Below, one piece after another: positions 7,097-18,300 of a DNA stretch of 45,242 bases. A program made the translations under genes and the position numbers. The stretch spans positions 1 to 45,242 of the forward strand of contig CATWQE010000020.1 of assembly GCA_958352855.1 (NCBI GenBank), written 5' to 3'. The notes below the pieces were generated by a model that was given only the letters and a program-made list of their open reading frames with translations, was not told the DNA's origin and searched no databases. The stretch comes from an uncultured Bacillota bacterium. Its GTDB lineage: Bacteria > Bacillota > Clostridia > Lachnospirales > Lachnospiraceae. Each line of letters starts with the position of its first letter. Position 1 is the stretch's first letter.

Positions 7097-8791
7097 ATGA
7101 AAAAAGGGAAAAAGCTGTTTTCGCTTTTGCTGACGGTTTGCCTGACAATTCTTATGGCAGTGCCGGTTCTGGCAGACGACACAGAAATGGAAATTGTAAA
7201 CAAAATGAGAAGCGGTGTTCTCCAGGTGAATTTAAACTGGATTGACCAGAATGGAGGAAGACACTTTATTCAGGGTGGAAGTGGATTCCTGATTAATGAC
7301 CAGACATTGCTCACAAACCAGCATGTAGTGACCATGTCAGATGAGACAAAACAAAGCGCAAGTGAAGCTTATGGCGTGGACTTTGTAAATGACACAAAAC
7401 TTGATGTAAGAGTGCAGGTGGTTGTACAAAGGGACGTTGTAATTGATGCAACGGTTATGCAGAGCAGCGCTGAAATGGATGTAGCAATTCTGGAATTAAG
7501 CTCTCCAATTTACGATAGAATTTCTCTGGAATTAGGAGACAGCTCAACAGTAAAAGAAGGAAAAGCTGTGTATGCCCTTGGTTTTCCGCTTCTGTCTGAA
7601 CTGGCACAGGATGTTCAGTACTATACCAGCAGTGATGTATCCATTACCACAGACATTGTTTCCAAAAGAATGGAAAGAAATTCCACTCCGTTCTTCCAGC
7701 ATGGAGCAAAGATTTCTGATGGAAACTCAGGTGGTCCTCTGGTAACAGTAGATGCAGATGGAGTAGGAAGAGTGGTAGGTATTAATACTTCCAGAGTTTC
7801 TATTGAAGAAGGATATTACTATGCAATGGAAATCAACGATGTGAAGTCACTGCTCGACCAGTTAGGTGTTACTTATAACAGCAATGGAGCAGCAGGTTCA
7901 GGATCTGATGAAACCGCTGAAAACACAGGGGAAAATCAGGAAACTACAGAAGAAAAAGAAGAAAAGCAGGAAGAACCAGAAGCTGCTGTTGCAGATACAT
8001 CTGCTTTAGAGAAAGCAATTGCAAAGGCAGAAGATAAAGAGGCAGAAGGAGACTATACAGAAGAATCTGTAAAAGAACTGGAAGATAAACTGGACAGCGC
8101 ATATGAAGTGTTAGATGACAGCGAAGCTTCCCAGGAACTCATAGACAAAGCAGAAGCAGATGTGAAGGAAGCTGCTGATAATCTGGAAGAAAAAGCAGGA
8201 ATGGGAATGTTACTCTGGATTATCATTGGCGCGGCAGTTGTTATTATTGTCATTATTGTTGTAGTGCTTGTTGTAGTATCAGGAAACAAGAAGAAAAAAG
8301 CTGCACAGGAACGTATGATGAGACAGAGAGCGGAAGAACAGAGAAGAACTGCTCCGGCAAGACCACAGCAGCCATATTCTCAGCAGCCACAGCCGCAATC
8401 CTATAATCCGGCGCCGGCTCATATGGAAGGCGCGGGAGAAACCAGTGTTCTCGGAGAAGGAAGAGGAGAAACAACTGTTCTTGGGGCTTCTGCACAGGGC
8501 TCCGCTTATATGATTCGTAAGAAAAATAATGAGCGCGTTGTAATTAGTGGACCAAGCTTTACCATTGGTAAAGAGAGAAGTCGGGTAAATTACTGTATTT
8601 CCGATAATACATCTGTGAGCAGATGTCATGCGCGTATTATGAGAAAAGGTTCACAGTATTTTGTAGCTGATATGAATTCTACAAACTTTACCTTTGTAAA
8701 TGGTGTAAAAGTAATGCCTGGACAGGAAGTACCACTGAATGATAATGATGTAGTACGTTTTGCAGACGAAGATTTTGTATTTCATATGTAA
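7097..8791 (+). CDS. Membrane-anchored trypsin-like serine protease with cytoplasmic FHA domain
   Basis: The 564-aa product is a transmembrane fusion. Residues 1-26 are a signal peptide ending VLA-DD. Residues ~35-255 are an HtrA/trypsin-like protease with a full triad: His76 (LLTNQHVV), Asp128 (MDVAILEL) and Ser211 (DGNSGGPL). An acidic linker (~265-300) is followed by a FIVAR-like helical repeat (~302-366), one membrane helix (~371-395), a basic Q/P-rich linker, and an FHA domain (~470-564; FTIGKERSRVNYC and SVSRCHARI). The catalytic part is therefore outside and the phospho-Thr reader inside. Two motifs GETSVLG and GETTVLG (~447-463) precede the FHA domain and are candidate phosphorylation sites. 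No PDZ domain is seen, unlike HtrA. It is the first gene of the locus and is followed 25 nt later by the phosphatase. The protease resembles mycosins only in being a membrane-anchored ESX-linked serine protease; the fold is different. Confidence 0.9.
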   Translation: MKKGKKLFSLLLTVCLTILMAVPVLADDTEMEIVNKMRSGVLQVNLNWIDQNGGRHFIQGGSGFLINDQTLLTNQHVVTMSDETKQSASEAYGVDFVNDTKLDVRVQVVVQRDVVIDATVMQSSAEMDVAILELSSPIYDRISLELGDSSTVKEGKAVYALGFPLLSELAQDVQYYTSSDVSITTDIVSKRMERNSTPFFQHGAKISDGNSGGPLVTVDADGVGRVVGINTSRVSIEEGYYYAMEINDVKSLLDQLGVTYNSNGAAGSGSDETAENTGENQETTEEKEEKQEEPEAAVADTSALEKAIAKAEDKEAEGDYTEESVKELEDKLDSAYEVLDDSEASQELIDKAEADVKEAADNLEEKAGMGMLLWIIIGAAVVIIVIIVVVLVVVSGNKKKKAAQERMMRQRAEEQRRTAPARPQQPYSQQPQPQSYNPAPAHMEGAGETSVLGEGRGETTVLGASAQGSAYMIRKKNNERVVISGPSFTIGKERSRVNYCISDNTSVSRCHARIMRKGSQYFVADMNSTNFTFVNGVKVMPGQEVPLNDNDVVRFADEDFVFHM

Positions 8792-8816
8792 GAAATGAAA
8801 GGAATGAGAGCAGACT

Positions 8817-9584
8817 ATGAACTATTTAACAGCTGTCCACACAGATGTGGGAATCAGAAAGAGTACAAATCAGGACTCAGTATTAATCGAAACAGCGGCT
8901 ACAGACTATGGACAGATTTTGTTAAGTGTGGTTTGCGATGGTATGGGTGGCCTTGCCAAAGGTGAGGTTGCCAGTGCCATGTTGGTAAAGGCTTTTTCCA
9001 GATGGTTTCATCAGGAATTTCCCAGACTGCTGTATAGCGGTCTGGAAGCCAATACCTTGAAGGAAAGCTGGACAAATTTGATTTTAGAACAGAACCAGAC
9101 GATTAATCACTATGGATTGGGATGCAATGTAAGCCTGGGAACAACCCTGGCAGCACTGCTTTTGGTAGACAATATCTACTATATTATAAACGTTGGGGAT
9201 TCCAGAGTATATTACATAAAAGACGGATTCCACCAGATGACATTAGACCAGACTTATGTACAGAGAGAGATGGACCTGGGACGTATGACTCAGGAAGAAG
9301 CAAAAAACCATCCAAGAAGAAACGTGCTGCTCCAATGTGTGGGAGCAAGCAGCGTAATTGAACCAGACTTCTATGTAGGGGAGTATCAGCCAGATTCCCT
9401 GTTTATGATGTGTTCCGATGGTTTCCGCCACGTAATCACACCAGAGGAGTTTTATGAAAAAATGAAGCCGGAACTTATGGCTACAGAAGAGAAGATGAAA
9501 GAAACATCTGTATATTTTACAGAGTTAAATAAAGCCAGAAGAGAAGACGACAATATTTCAGTTGCTTTGATTCGGGCATATTAG
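8817..9584 (+). CDS. PP2C-family Ser/Thr protein phosphatase
   Basis: The 255-aa cytoplasmic protein has the PP2C (PPM) metal-binding motifs: TDVGIRKSTNQDS at the N terminus, VVCDGMGG (~residue 40), VGDSRVYYI (central), MCSDGF and a C-terminal REDDNISVALI. These Asp/Gly residues coordinate the two Mn2+/Mg2+ ions needed for dephosphorylating phospho-Ser/Thr proteins. It is like PrpC/Stp partners of bacterial Ser/Thr kinases and is directly followed by such a kinase 11 nt downstream, so the two form an opposing pair. Likely targets in this locus are the FHA ligands and the kinases' own activation loops (inferred). Length is typical. Confidence 0.95.
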   Translation: MNYLTAVHTDVGIRKSTNQDSVLIETAATDYGQILLSVVCDGMGGLAKGEVASAMLVKAFSRWFHQEFPRLLYSGLEANTLKESWTNLILEQNQTINHYGLGCNVSLGTTLAALLLVDNIYYIINVGDSRVYYIKDGFHQMTLDQTYVQREMDLGRMTQEEAKNHPRRNVLLQCVGASSVIEPDFYVGEYQPDSLFMMCSDGFRHVITPEEFYEKMKPELMATEEKMKETSVYFTELNKARREDDNISVALIRAY

Positions 9585-9595
9585 GAGGAGTCTAC

Positions 9596-11404
9596 ATGCT
9601 TGAAATTGGATCATTAGTAGACGGAAAGTATAAAATATTAAATAAAATCGGGCAAGGCGGTATGAGTGTGGTTTACCTTGCCATGAACGAAAGAGCAAAT
9701 AAACAATGGGCAATTAAAGAGGTACGAAAAGACGGTGTTCAGAACTTTGAGGTGGTAAAACAGGGTCTTATTGTGGAAACCGATTTGCTGAAAAAACTGA
9801 ATCACCCAAACCTGCCAAGCATTATTGACGTTATTGACGGAGACGGAAGTTTCCTGATTGTAATGGACTATATAGAAGGACGTCACCTGGAAAGTGTCAT
9901 TCGGGAATACGGAGCCCAGGACCAGGCCGATGTTATCGAATGGGCAAAACAGCTTTGTGATGTATTGTCTTATCTTCATTCCAGAAAACCGCCGATTATT
10001 TACAGAGATATGAAGCCCTCCAATGTTATGCTGAGACCGGATGGAAAGGTCATGCTTATTGATTTTGGTACAGCAAGAGAATTCAAGGAGAGCAGCGTAG
10101 CAGATACCACATGTTTGGGAACTCAGGGCTACGCAGCTCCGGAACAGTATGGAGGACATGGACAGACAGACGCCCGCACTGACATTTATTGTCTGGGGGC
10201 TACGTTATACCATTTGCTTACCGGACACAACCCAAGTGAGCCGCCATATGAGATGTATCCCATCCGGTACTGGAATCCTGACTTATCTTCCGGTCTGGAA
10301 GAAATTATTCTCAAATGTACACAGAAAAATCCAGACGACAGGTATCAGTCCTGCGGGGAGCTGCTTTATGCATTGGAGCATTACAATGAGCTGGATATTG
10401 AGTATAAAAGGAAACAAACCCTGAAATGGCGCAGTTTTCTGGCAACAGCTTCCCTCACAGTGCTGGCAGGGGCAGGAGCTATTGGGTTTAAGATAGCAGA
10501 AAATTCTGTAAAAGCAAGCACCTATGAGGCTTATGTATCAGAAGCAGAGAATCTGGCTACTACGGACCCGGAACAGTGTATGGAATATTACGAAAATGCA
10601 ATCACTCTGAATCCGGGAAATGGGGAGGCTTATGAAGGACTGCTGAACTTTTTCCTGTGGCAGAACAATGAAAGCGGGAATGATGGAAGCGGACAGGTAG
10701 TGTGCGTACTTTCTGATGAGGAAGAGCAGCGAATCCGGAAGGTTCTTGGAATCACAGGAAATTCCAGGAGAAGTAATGAAGATTATCTGAAAGTAAATGG
10801 AGAGGCATATGACAAATTTGCCTATGATTTGGGAATCGCGTATTTTTACTCCTATAATGGAACCGGAAACAAGGCGGCTTCCAAGAAATGGCTGGAGATT
10901 GCTTCGGAGGCTGCCCCCACAGAGCAGCTTAATGAGAAGAACATCAGCAGAGCTAAAAACCTTTACAAAATTGCCAGCTATTATGAGAGCTTGAGCATGC
11001 GAAATCAGGCCGGAGATTCTATGGTTTCTTATTCAGACTACTGGCTGGATTTGGTGAATATGGTAGAGAGTGATGCGGAAAATGGGGAAAGCAATGTAAA
11101 TACTCTGCTGGCATATAAGGAACTGGTGGCTCAGATTGCATCAAAAGCCGCAGAGTTTAAGGGCGCCGGCATTACAGATAAGCAGATGAATACCCAGCTT
11201 GAGAATGCTTATGAAAGAATTTCAGGCATGGAGATTGTAACCGGAACTGCAAATGCAGACTATGAGCAGGAGATGAAAGACAGCTTGCTGAACAATATTG
11301 CTCAGGCTCAGATTACAGTGCAGGCAACCTATAATACATCAAATATAGAAGGAACAACTGGTCAGGGAGGTGTAGAGAGTGGAACAGATACAGCAGCAGA
11401 TTAA
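9596..11404 (+). CDS. Membrane Ser/Thr protein kinase 1 with extracellular TPR-like domain
   Basis: The 602-aa product has an intact Hanks-type kinase domain (residues ~11-265): glycine loop IGQGGMSVVYLA, ATP-binding Lys41 (AIKE), catalytic YRDMKPSN (Asp138, with Tyr in place of the usual His), DFG at 156-158, activation loop with TTCLGTQGYAAPEQY, and DIYCLGATLYHLLTG. One membrane helix (~281-301) separates this from a ~300-aa extracellular region with TPR-like helices (PEQCMEYYENAITLNPGN). There are no PASTA repeats, so it is not a PrkC/PknB cell-wall sensor but probably senses protein partners. An AGGAGG site precedes the ATG. Its 3' end overlaps the next gene by 26 nt. It probably phosphorylates Thr motifs recognised by the FHA proteins of this locus (inferred). 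Confidence 0.94.
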   Translation: MLEIGSLVDGKYKILNKIGQGGMSVVYLAMNERANKQWAIKEVRKDGVQNFEVVKQGLIVETDLLKKLNHPNLPSIIDVIDGDGSFLIVMDYIEGRHLESVIREYGAQDQADVIEWAKQLCDVLSYLHSRKPPIIYRDMKPSNVMLRPDGKVMLIDFGTAREFKESSVADTTCLGTQGYAAPEQYGGHGQTDARTDIYCLGATLYHLLTGHNPSEPPYEMYPIRYWNPDLSSGLEEIILKCTQKNPDDRYQSCGELLYALEHYNELDIEYKRKQTLKWRSFLATASLTVLAGAGAIGFKIAENSVKASTYEAYVSEAENLATTDPEQCMEYYENAITLNPGNGEAYEGLLNFFLWQNNESGNDGSGQVVCVLSDEEEQRIRKVLGITGNSRRSNEDYLKVNGEAYDKFAYDLGIAYFYSYNGTGNKAASKKWLEIASEAAPTEQLNEKNISRAKNLYKIASYYESLSMRNQAGDSMVSYSDYWLDLVNMVESDAENGESNVNTLLAYKELVAQIASKAAEFKGAGITDKQMNTQLENAYERISGMEIVTGTANADYEQEMKDSLLNNIAQAQITVQATYNTSNIEGTTGQGGVESGTDTAAD

Positions 11405-11906
11405 TTTATTTCATACCCTGTTTTATGTGTGTCTGGGCATCTGCATCTTCTGCCTGATTCTCAGTGTTATCTTTTTCTTTAAATTTGATATTATCAATAT
11501 TTTCAATGCCCGTACAGGACGTTCCGTTAAGAAAACAGTGCAGCAGGTAGAAGAGATGAACGCCAGAACAGGGCAGCTTCGAAGACCGACAGGACGGGGC
11601 AATACAGGAACTCTCAGCCGCTCAGGAAACATTGGAAACAGCAAGAAGCTGGGAAGTGTGCGCAAAGCCAGGATGGAAGATATTATCCAGCCGCCTCCGG
11701 TAAGTCCCACAGCGCCGCTGTCACCCGGTATGTCAGGAGGCAGCGCAGACGGTACGGAGGTTCTGGGAGCAGGGGAAACGGAAGTGCTGAACCAGATGGG
11801 GTCTATGGTTACGAAGGAAATGGCCCAGCAGGAAGTGGATGAAAGCCATGGCATGTTTCGGATTGAGAAGTATGAGATGTATATACATACAGATGAGGTG
11901 GTGTAG
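11379..11906 (+). CDS. Single-pass membrane protein with Thr-rich phospho-acceptor-like tail
   Basis: The 175-aa product starts with GTG at 11379, supported by AGGGAGGTG seven nt upstream and by the 26-nt overlap with the kinase gene, which suggests translational coupling. A membrane helix spans ~12-35. The rest is a basic, low-complexity cytoplasmic tail rich in Thr, Ser, Gly and Pro (NARTGRSVKKT, RPTGRGNTGTLS). At 125-138 it carries two motifs, GTEVLG and GETEVLN, similar to the GETTVLG motifs before the FHA domain of the 7097 product. I know no family for it. Position and composition fit a kinase substrate and FHA-docking scaffold in the membrane, but that role is inferred. Confidence 0.75.
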   Translation: MEQIQQQINLFHTLFYVCLGICIFCLILSVIFFFKFDIINIFNARTGRSVKKTVQQVEEMNARTGQLRRPTGRGNTGTLSRSGNIGNSKKLGSVRKARMEDIIQPPPVSPTAPLSPGMSGGSADGTEVLGAGETEVLNQMGSMVTKEMAQQEVDESHGMFRIEKYEMYIHTDEVV

Positions 11907-11909
11907 GAG

Positions 11910-12377
11910 ATGAAAAAACAATTTTTAATATCATGTTTGTGTTTTTCAGCAATTTCTATATCCGTGTTACTGCTTCCATTAGCAGGAAACGGAGAGAATA
12001 AGATACAGACTGCCATAGGCTATGGGATAGGCGTTTTATTCTGGCTGGGATTGATTGCAGGAATTGCTACTTATATCAAACTGTATGTTCAAAATAAAGA
12101 GTTTATAAAAGAAAAAACAGGAGAGAAAAGAAAACCTTCGTTTATAAACTTTTTTAGAAATAAATATGCCGCTGTGGCAGACACCGCATTAGGCATTAGT
12201 TTTGTGGTGATGATTCTGGGAAATGTTTTCATAGAATTTCCTGCCAGTATGGATGTAATCATACTTTGTTTATTCATAACATCAGTATATCTACATTTCC
12301 TTTTAAATGGAGATGTGTTCCATATTATTAGTTTTACACAAGCAGAAATAGAGAAAAAGGAAGGAGAAGCATTATGA
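11910..12377 (+). CDS. Four-helix integral membrane protein (155 aa)
   Basis: A small polytopic protein with four hydrophobic segments (~4-25, 34-60, 94-113, 116-138) and a lysine-rich loop between the second and third (NKEFIKEKTGEKRKPS). No family motif is recognised. It begins 4 nt after the previous stop and shares an ATGA overlap with the giant surface protein gene, so all three are translated from one message. It might be a membrane subunit of the secretion apparatus. Apart from position there is no evidence for that. Confidence 0.75.
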   Translation: MKKQFLISCLCFSAISISVLLLPLAGNGENKIQTAIGYGIGVLFWLGLIAGIATYIKLYVQNKEFIKEKTGEKRKPSFINFFRNKYAAVADTALGISFVVMILGNVFIEFPASMDVIILCLFITSVYLHFLLNGDVFHIISFTQAEIEKKEGEAL

Positions 12378-15300
12378 AAGAAAAAAGAACAATCTTTCAG
12401 CGAGTATTAGCATTTATGCTGTCGTTGGTTATGGTTTTTGGTCTGATTGTGACACCGGATTTTGCGGCAGTAGTTCATGCTTCAGGAATGGGAGGTGAAG
12501 AAGAACCGGCGCCGCAAGCGGCTGCGAAAACCTATACAGTTAGTTTAAGCATGAAGGAGCAGGGGACATATTATGTAGGGAATACTTACGGAATATCGGC
12601 CTCAGCTACAGATGAGAATGGAACGCCTCTTCAGGGCGGAGCATGGTCAGCTAGCTCAGTTGGTGCGGAGGTGAAAGAAGACTCAACAAATGGCGGATTT
12701 ACATTTTCTGCATCCAGTGCTGGAGCTTATACTATTACAGCCCAATATCAGGATGAGAATGGTAGTGGAGAACAAAGTATTAGCATTTCTGTTGCGGAAA
12801 AGCCAACAGTTACGGTTACTGGTAAAGTTGTAGATGCGTATAAGAATCTGCCGATAAGTGATGCAAATGTCGTTTTTGACAATAATAATGGTAGTAAGGT
12901 AGAGACTACTACAGGAGATAATGGAGTATTTAGTGCTACATTGATTCAAAATGAAAGTTATACAATGACAGTCAGCAAGGATGGATATGGTTCATATACA
13001 GGCAATCCTAAGGCGTATACAACAGGTACGACAGAAGCAGATGTGGTTCTTACAACAAACCAAAAACCAATTCTTTCTGCACCGGGCAGCATTACATATA
13101 ATGATAAAACACAGCAAGTAACTCTAGAAGGTCCAGATGGATGGGGTATTGAAAATGTGTCTTCAGATGCAACATCAATACTTGAAGCTACAAAAAATGG
13201 TGATAGAAGTGTAAACCTTACTCCAATAGGAATTGGGAGTTCAACAGTTACAGTAACTGCACATGGAGTGTCAAGTTCTGTGGCAATTCAGGTAGTGCAG
13301 GATACTGTTGTACCGAAGCTTCAGATTACAAAAGACAGTACTGCTATCAGTGAGACAAATAAGGTTTACCCGAAAGATAAAATTTTTGCAAAACTGACAC
13401 TACAGAGTAAAGTAGATAATAATGTATCAGTAAATGAAGGCAATGTAGTGATGTCCCTTATGAAAAAGGGAACCAGCGGTGTATATGAAGTGGTAACGGA
13501 TAAGCAGGGAAAGCCTGTTCAATCGGAGGTTCTTACTTTGTCGCCTCAGAATTCATCTGTTGAATGGAAAAATATAGAAATTCCGGAAAAAGGCGACTAT
13601 ACAATTGGTTATACTTATACAAAGGGAGCCAATGGCTACTATACTTCTGTATCTGACGTAACTGCTATAGGAACCGGATTCTCTGTTGGATATAAAACGG
13701 GACAGGAGATTACATTTAAAAGCGACAAATTGACAAACGTAACATATGGTGGCACATCTTCAGTAGAATTTACAGCAAAGGTGGCAGACAAAACAAGAGC
13801 AAAGGATGTAAAAAACTGGATAGTCACAGAGAATAGTAATGAGAATGTAAAAGACTTTGTTGTACAAATTACCAGTGTAAGTGATACTGATAAGAATGGA
13901 CTTTATGATGTAAAGGGCTCTGTGACTTTTCGTGCAGTAAAAGCTGTAGAGGCTGTTGCTAATGGGGGATTTACCTTAACCTTTAGCCATGTTGATGATA
14001 CTCATGCGACTGACAAAGTATATGAGGATGCTGTGGGAACATGCGGACAGTTTAAAATTGCTCCAAAAGAATTGACAGTAAATAGCGTGACCTATAATTC
14101 TGCGAAAGTCTATGATGGCACAGTAAATGCGAATGTCAAAGAAATTATATTAGATGGAATCGTAGATATTAATCAAGACCAAACTGACGATGAAGTGTTT
14201 GTGAGCAATTATGGAGAACTTGTTTTTGATGGTAAAGATGCAGGTACACATTCTTTGGATACAAAGATAAAACCGTTAGTTCTTGGTGGAAAAGATTCTG
14301 CAAATTATACAATCAACCAAGAAACCAATATCAAAGATAAGAAAAATAAAGGCAAGATAGCGAAGAGAATAATTTCAGTTAAAGTGCCAGATGGTATCAA
14401 AATAGGATATCTTTCTGATAAGCTGAATGAAACAGATCTCAATGTTATTATTACTCAAGAAGTTACAAAAAACCAAACAACCTCTTTTGGAAACTTTGTT
14501 CTAGGAGAAGGGACAGAGAGTATTAAACAAATCATCGAAAAGTCATATTTGCCAACCTTTAAAGTGGTAACTCAGGGTTCGTCAGCTGATATTATCAATA
14601 AAACTTCTGGAATGGATCCATACAATATTATAGCTATTGCTCCAACTGAAAATGACCTTATGAAAAACTATGAGTATGATTTTTCAGTAGATTCAGTTGT
14701 TGGAACGATGGAGATTGTAGCTTCTGATATTGAAAGGGGAATTCATTATCAGATACAGGAAAATACAAATACTTATATAGCCGATGAAGGAAAAAAGATA
14801 TGGGTTAGAGAAGGCGCTGATTTTGTTATTGAAGCTATTACTGGCAACGGATACAGTACAGTACAGCAGCCTTGTCCTACAAATGTGAGTCAAGATGGAA
14901 CATTTACATTTAATCTTCAGCAAACAAAAGGAAATACTGTTATTGCAATATCAAAAGAGAAAAAAGAAAGCTACTTGGTAGAGAATAGTCAGCCTACAGG
15001 AACAATCCAGATTTCAGACCATACACCATCTTTTAGTGATATAGTCTTAAATACCATTACTTTTGGTATCTTTAAGAAAAAAGATGCCAGCTTCACGCTT
15101 ACTGCTGAGGATACACAGAGTGGTATTAAGAAGATGCAGTATGCGGTAGTTTCTTATGAAGACTATAAGAATGGCATTGGTGAAGACAAGGATGCGGCTA
15201 AAGCATATTTGGATAGATTATCATGGGAAGATTATACCGAGGCTGTAAATTTTGCAAAAGAACAGAATTCTGTTGTTTGTGCTAAACTTGAGGACAATGT

Positions 15301-18300
15301 AGGACATATTACTTATATTTCTACAGAAGGCATTGTTATTGACGGAACTGCTCCATCGATTGACTTGAGTATTCGTGGTAATAATCAATCAGGCTATTAC
15401 AATGATGACATTACAGTAGATGTAAAAGTTGAAAATTCAGCAAAATTTTACTCAGGTATTGATAGCATTACTTATAGGATTTTGGTAAATGATAAGGTCT
15501 TGGTAGATAAAAAAGGAGAAGAATTAAAAACTCTGTATACAGGACCGAAAGGTGGCAGAGAAGCCGGAGACCTGAAGAAAGATGCTGTTTATGACTCTAC
15601 ACGAAAAGAGAAACCAGACGAAGCAATTAGAATTAGTGCTGAAGAATGCAATATAAATGCAGGACCAGGAGATTCTAACGTCGTACAAGTAGAAGTTACT
15701 GTCACAGACCGGGCAGGCAATGAGGATAAAAAAACAATAGACTTTAATATTGACCAAAATAATCCTGATTTAAAGGTCTCTTTTGGCAAGGATGAAGAGG
15801 GACCTAAGATTCATAATGATCATGCTTACTTTAAAAATCAGAGGACAGCAACCATTGAAATTAATGAGGCGAACTTTGATCCCAGTGGTTTAAACGTTGA
15901 AATTAACAGTGGTTCTATTGATGCTGTTGAACTAGAAAAAGAGTGGCAGCATGAAGGAACAAAGCACACGCTGACCTATTCTTTTGGTAAGAATACGAAT
16001 ACAGATAAAGACTTTACCTTTGATGTGAGTTACACAGATAATGCAGGTAATAAGGCGGAGATGACGGATGAGACTGGCTATAATAAGAAGTTTACCATTG
16101 ACCGGGTTGCCCCTGTAGTTTCGTCTGTAGAATATGCCCAGATGGTAGGAAGTAATACCAGACCATTCACACCAGGTAAATTGGAAGAAGAAAGATATTA
16201 TGGAACTACAGGTGGCGGAGCTGTTTACGCTGACATTGCAATTACAGAGCGTAACTTCAATAGTGCAGATAAAATAGATTCCGTAACAGTAGGACAGCCG
16301 GGCGAAAACTATAAAGAGTGGTATGCTGAGTGGACAAGTACTGAGGGACAGTCCCAAGATACTCATACGTTCCGTGTAAACTATCCGGGAGATGCAAATT
16401 ATACCTATGACTTGGAGTTTACTGACCTTGCAGGAAACTCAATTGCAGATTATAAGGCGGATTATTTCACTGTAGATACAGCAGAGCCATCAGCTAAGAT
16501 GAAAGTGAACAAATTTGATACCGCTTGGGATGCTTTTGTTAATGCTATTACGTTTGGACTGTTTACAAACGATAAAGATGCAAAAGTCGAAATCTATAAT
16601 GTAGCAGATGTGACATCTGGACACGAGGATAATGAGTTTGCGAAGAATCAGGTTGTTTATAAGGTGTATAATGAAGCCAGTGATTTGAGCGAGAGTGAAT
16701 TTAAGAACTTGTCTGATACAGAATGGGAAACATATGACGAAAAGAAAAACATTCCTGTACCGCCAAACAAAAACTATGTAGTCTATGCAAAAATTACAGA
16801 CCCGTCAGGAAATAAGAAAATTATCAGCTCGAATGGATTTGTAGTAGATGATAAGTTGGCAGACATTGAAATCACATTACCTCAGGAACTTGGACATATT
16901 TATACAGCAGAGGAAGAAGAAGTCAAGATTCATATTACTGTAAAAGAGCCAGAAAAGTATTATTCAGGACTGAAAACTGTTGGATACAAGGTGGTAAAAG
17001 ACGGTGTAGTTGATGAAAACATGACGACAGTAACCGGAGGTGTTGAGACAGTACCATTTACATCATTTGATGTACCGCAGACAAACGAAATTGGTGTTCA
17101 GACATTTGAGACAGATGTCATCATTGATAAAGAAGCCAATAATAGCAACCATGTAGCTCTTTATGTACAGGCTGTGGACAAGGCTGGCAATGTAACTACA
17201 AAAGTGCAGGAAATAGCAATTGACATCACAGCGCCAACCATTGAACTGACATTTGATAACAACAACGTTGAGAATGCGAAATACTATCAAAAGCCTAGAA
17301 CAGCAACCGTAAAGATCACAGAGCGTAGTGAAAACTTTAATGAAAACAATGTTAAGCTGGATATTAAGAACAAGCAGAACGACAATCAGGCAACGGTTTC
17401 AGAATGGACAACAACAAAAGACGCCGAAGGCAACTATGACAAGGATACGCACACTGCAACAGTTACTTTTGACAAAGACGGTGATTACAATATGACCGTT
17501 GACTTTAAGGATAACGCCGGAAATGCTGCAGAACAGGTGAAGGTAGAAGAGTTCACTATTGACAACATAGATCCTGAACTGAAAGTAGTCTACGACAACA
17601 ACGATGTTCTCAATGAGAAGTATTACAATGCACCGCGTAAGGCAACCTTGACCATTAATGAACACAATTTCCGCGCATCAGATGTTAAAATTACCATGAC
17701 GGCGGAAAATAATCATCAGCCGGTTGAACTGCCAATAGTAAGCGAATGGGAAACAGACCCAGACCCTAAAAAGGCTGACCTGCATACAGCGACTATTCTT
17801 TATGATAAGGATGCGGAATATACCTTTGATATTGAATATACAGACTTATCAGGAAGAAAAATAGCAGACTATGAGAAAGATGTTTTTGTAGTAGATAACA
17901 TTGATCCTGAGATTACAGTAAATTATTTTGCAGTGAAAGCAGATGGAACAAGAGTTGACATTACAGAAGATGTAGATGCTTCTTCAAAAGATGCCATCAA
18001 ATATGTGAACAGAGACTATGTAAGTTTTGAAGCGGATATGACCATTAAGGAGCTGAACTTCAATCAGGAGGATGTAGAGTACAGTGCAAACGGTACAAAA
18101 CATGATACAAAGATGGAAGATGCAAAATCCGGCTGGACAACACAGGAGGATGGCATTACCAGAACGAAGAACATCAAGTTCGTACAGCAGGATATTTACA
18201 AAGTTGATTTGGCATATGCGGATTTGGCAGGACGCAAAGCACAGGTTGTAAATACTGCTTATATCTGTCTGGATACCATTGATCCAGAAGGTGTTTTAAC

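Noticed and set aside
7097..8791. Housekeeping HtrA/DegP protease
   Set aside because: There is no PDZ domain, and the protein instead has a FIVAR-like repeat, a membrane helix and an FHA domain. It is part of the signalling operon.
15932..16366. Several minus-strand frames of 60-220 codons under the giant surface gene, including 18767-19273 and 20138-20797
   Set aside because: They are antisense to a continuous 2789-codon gene, have no start signals and show no recognisable protein pattern.
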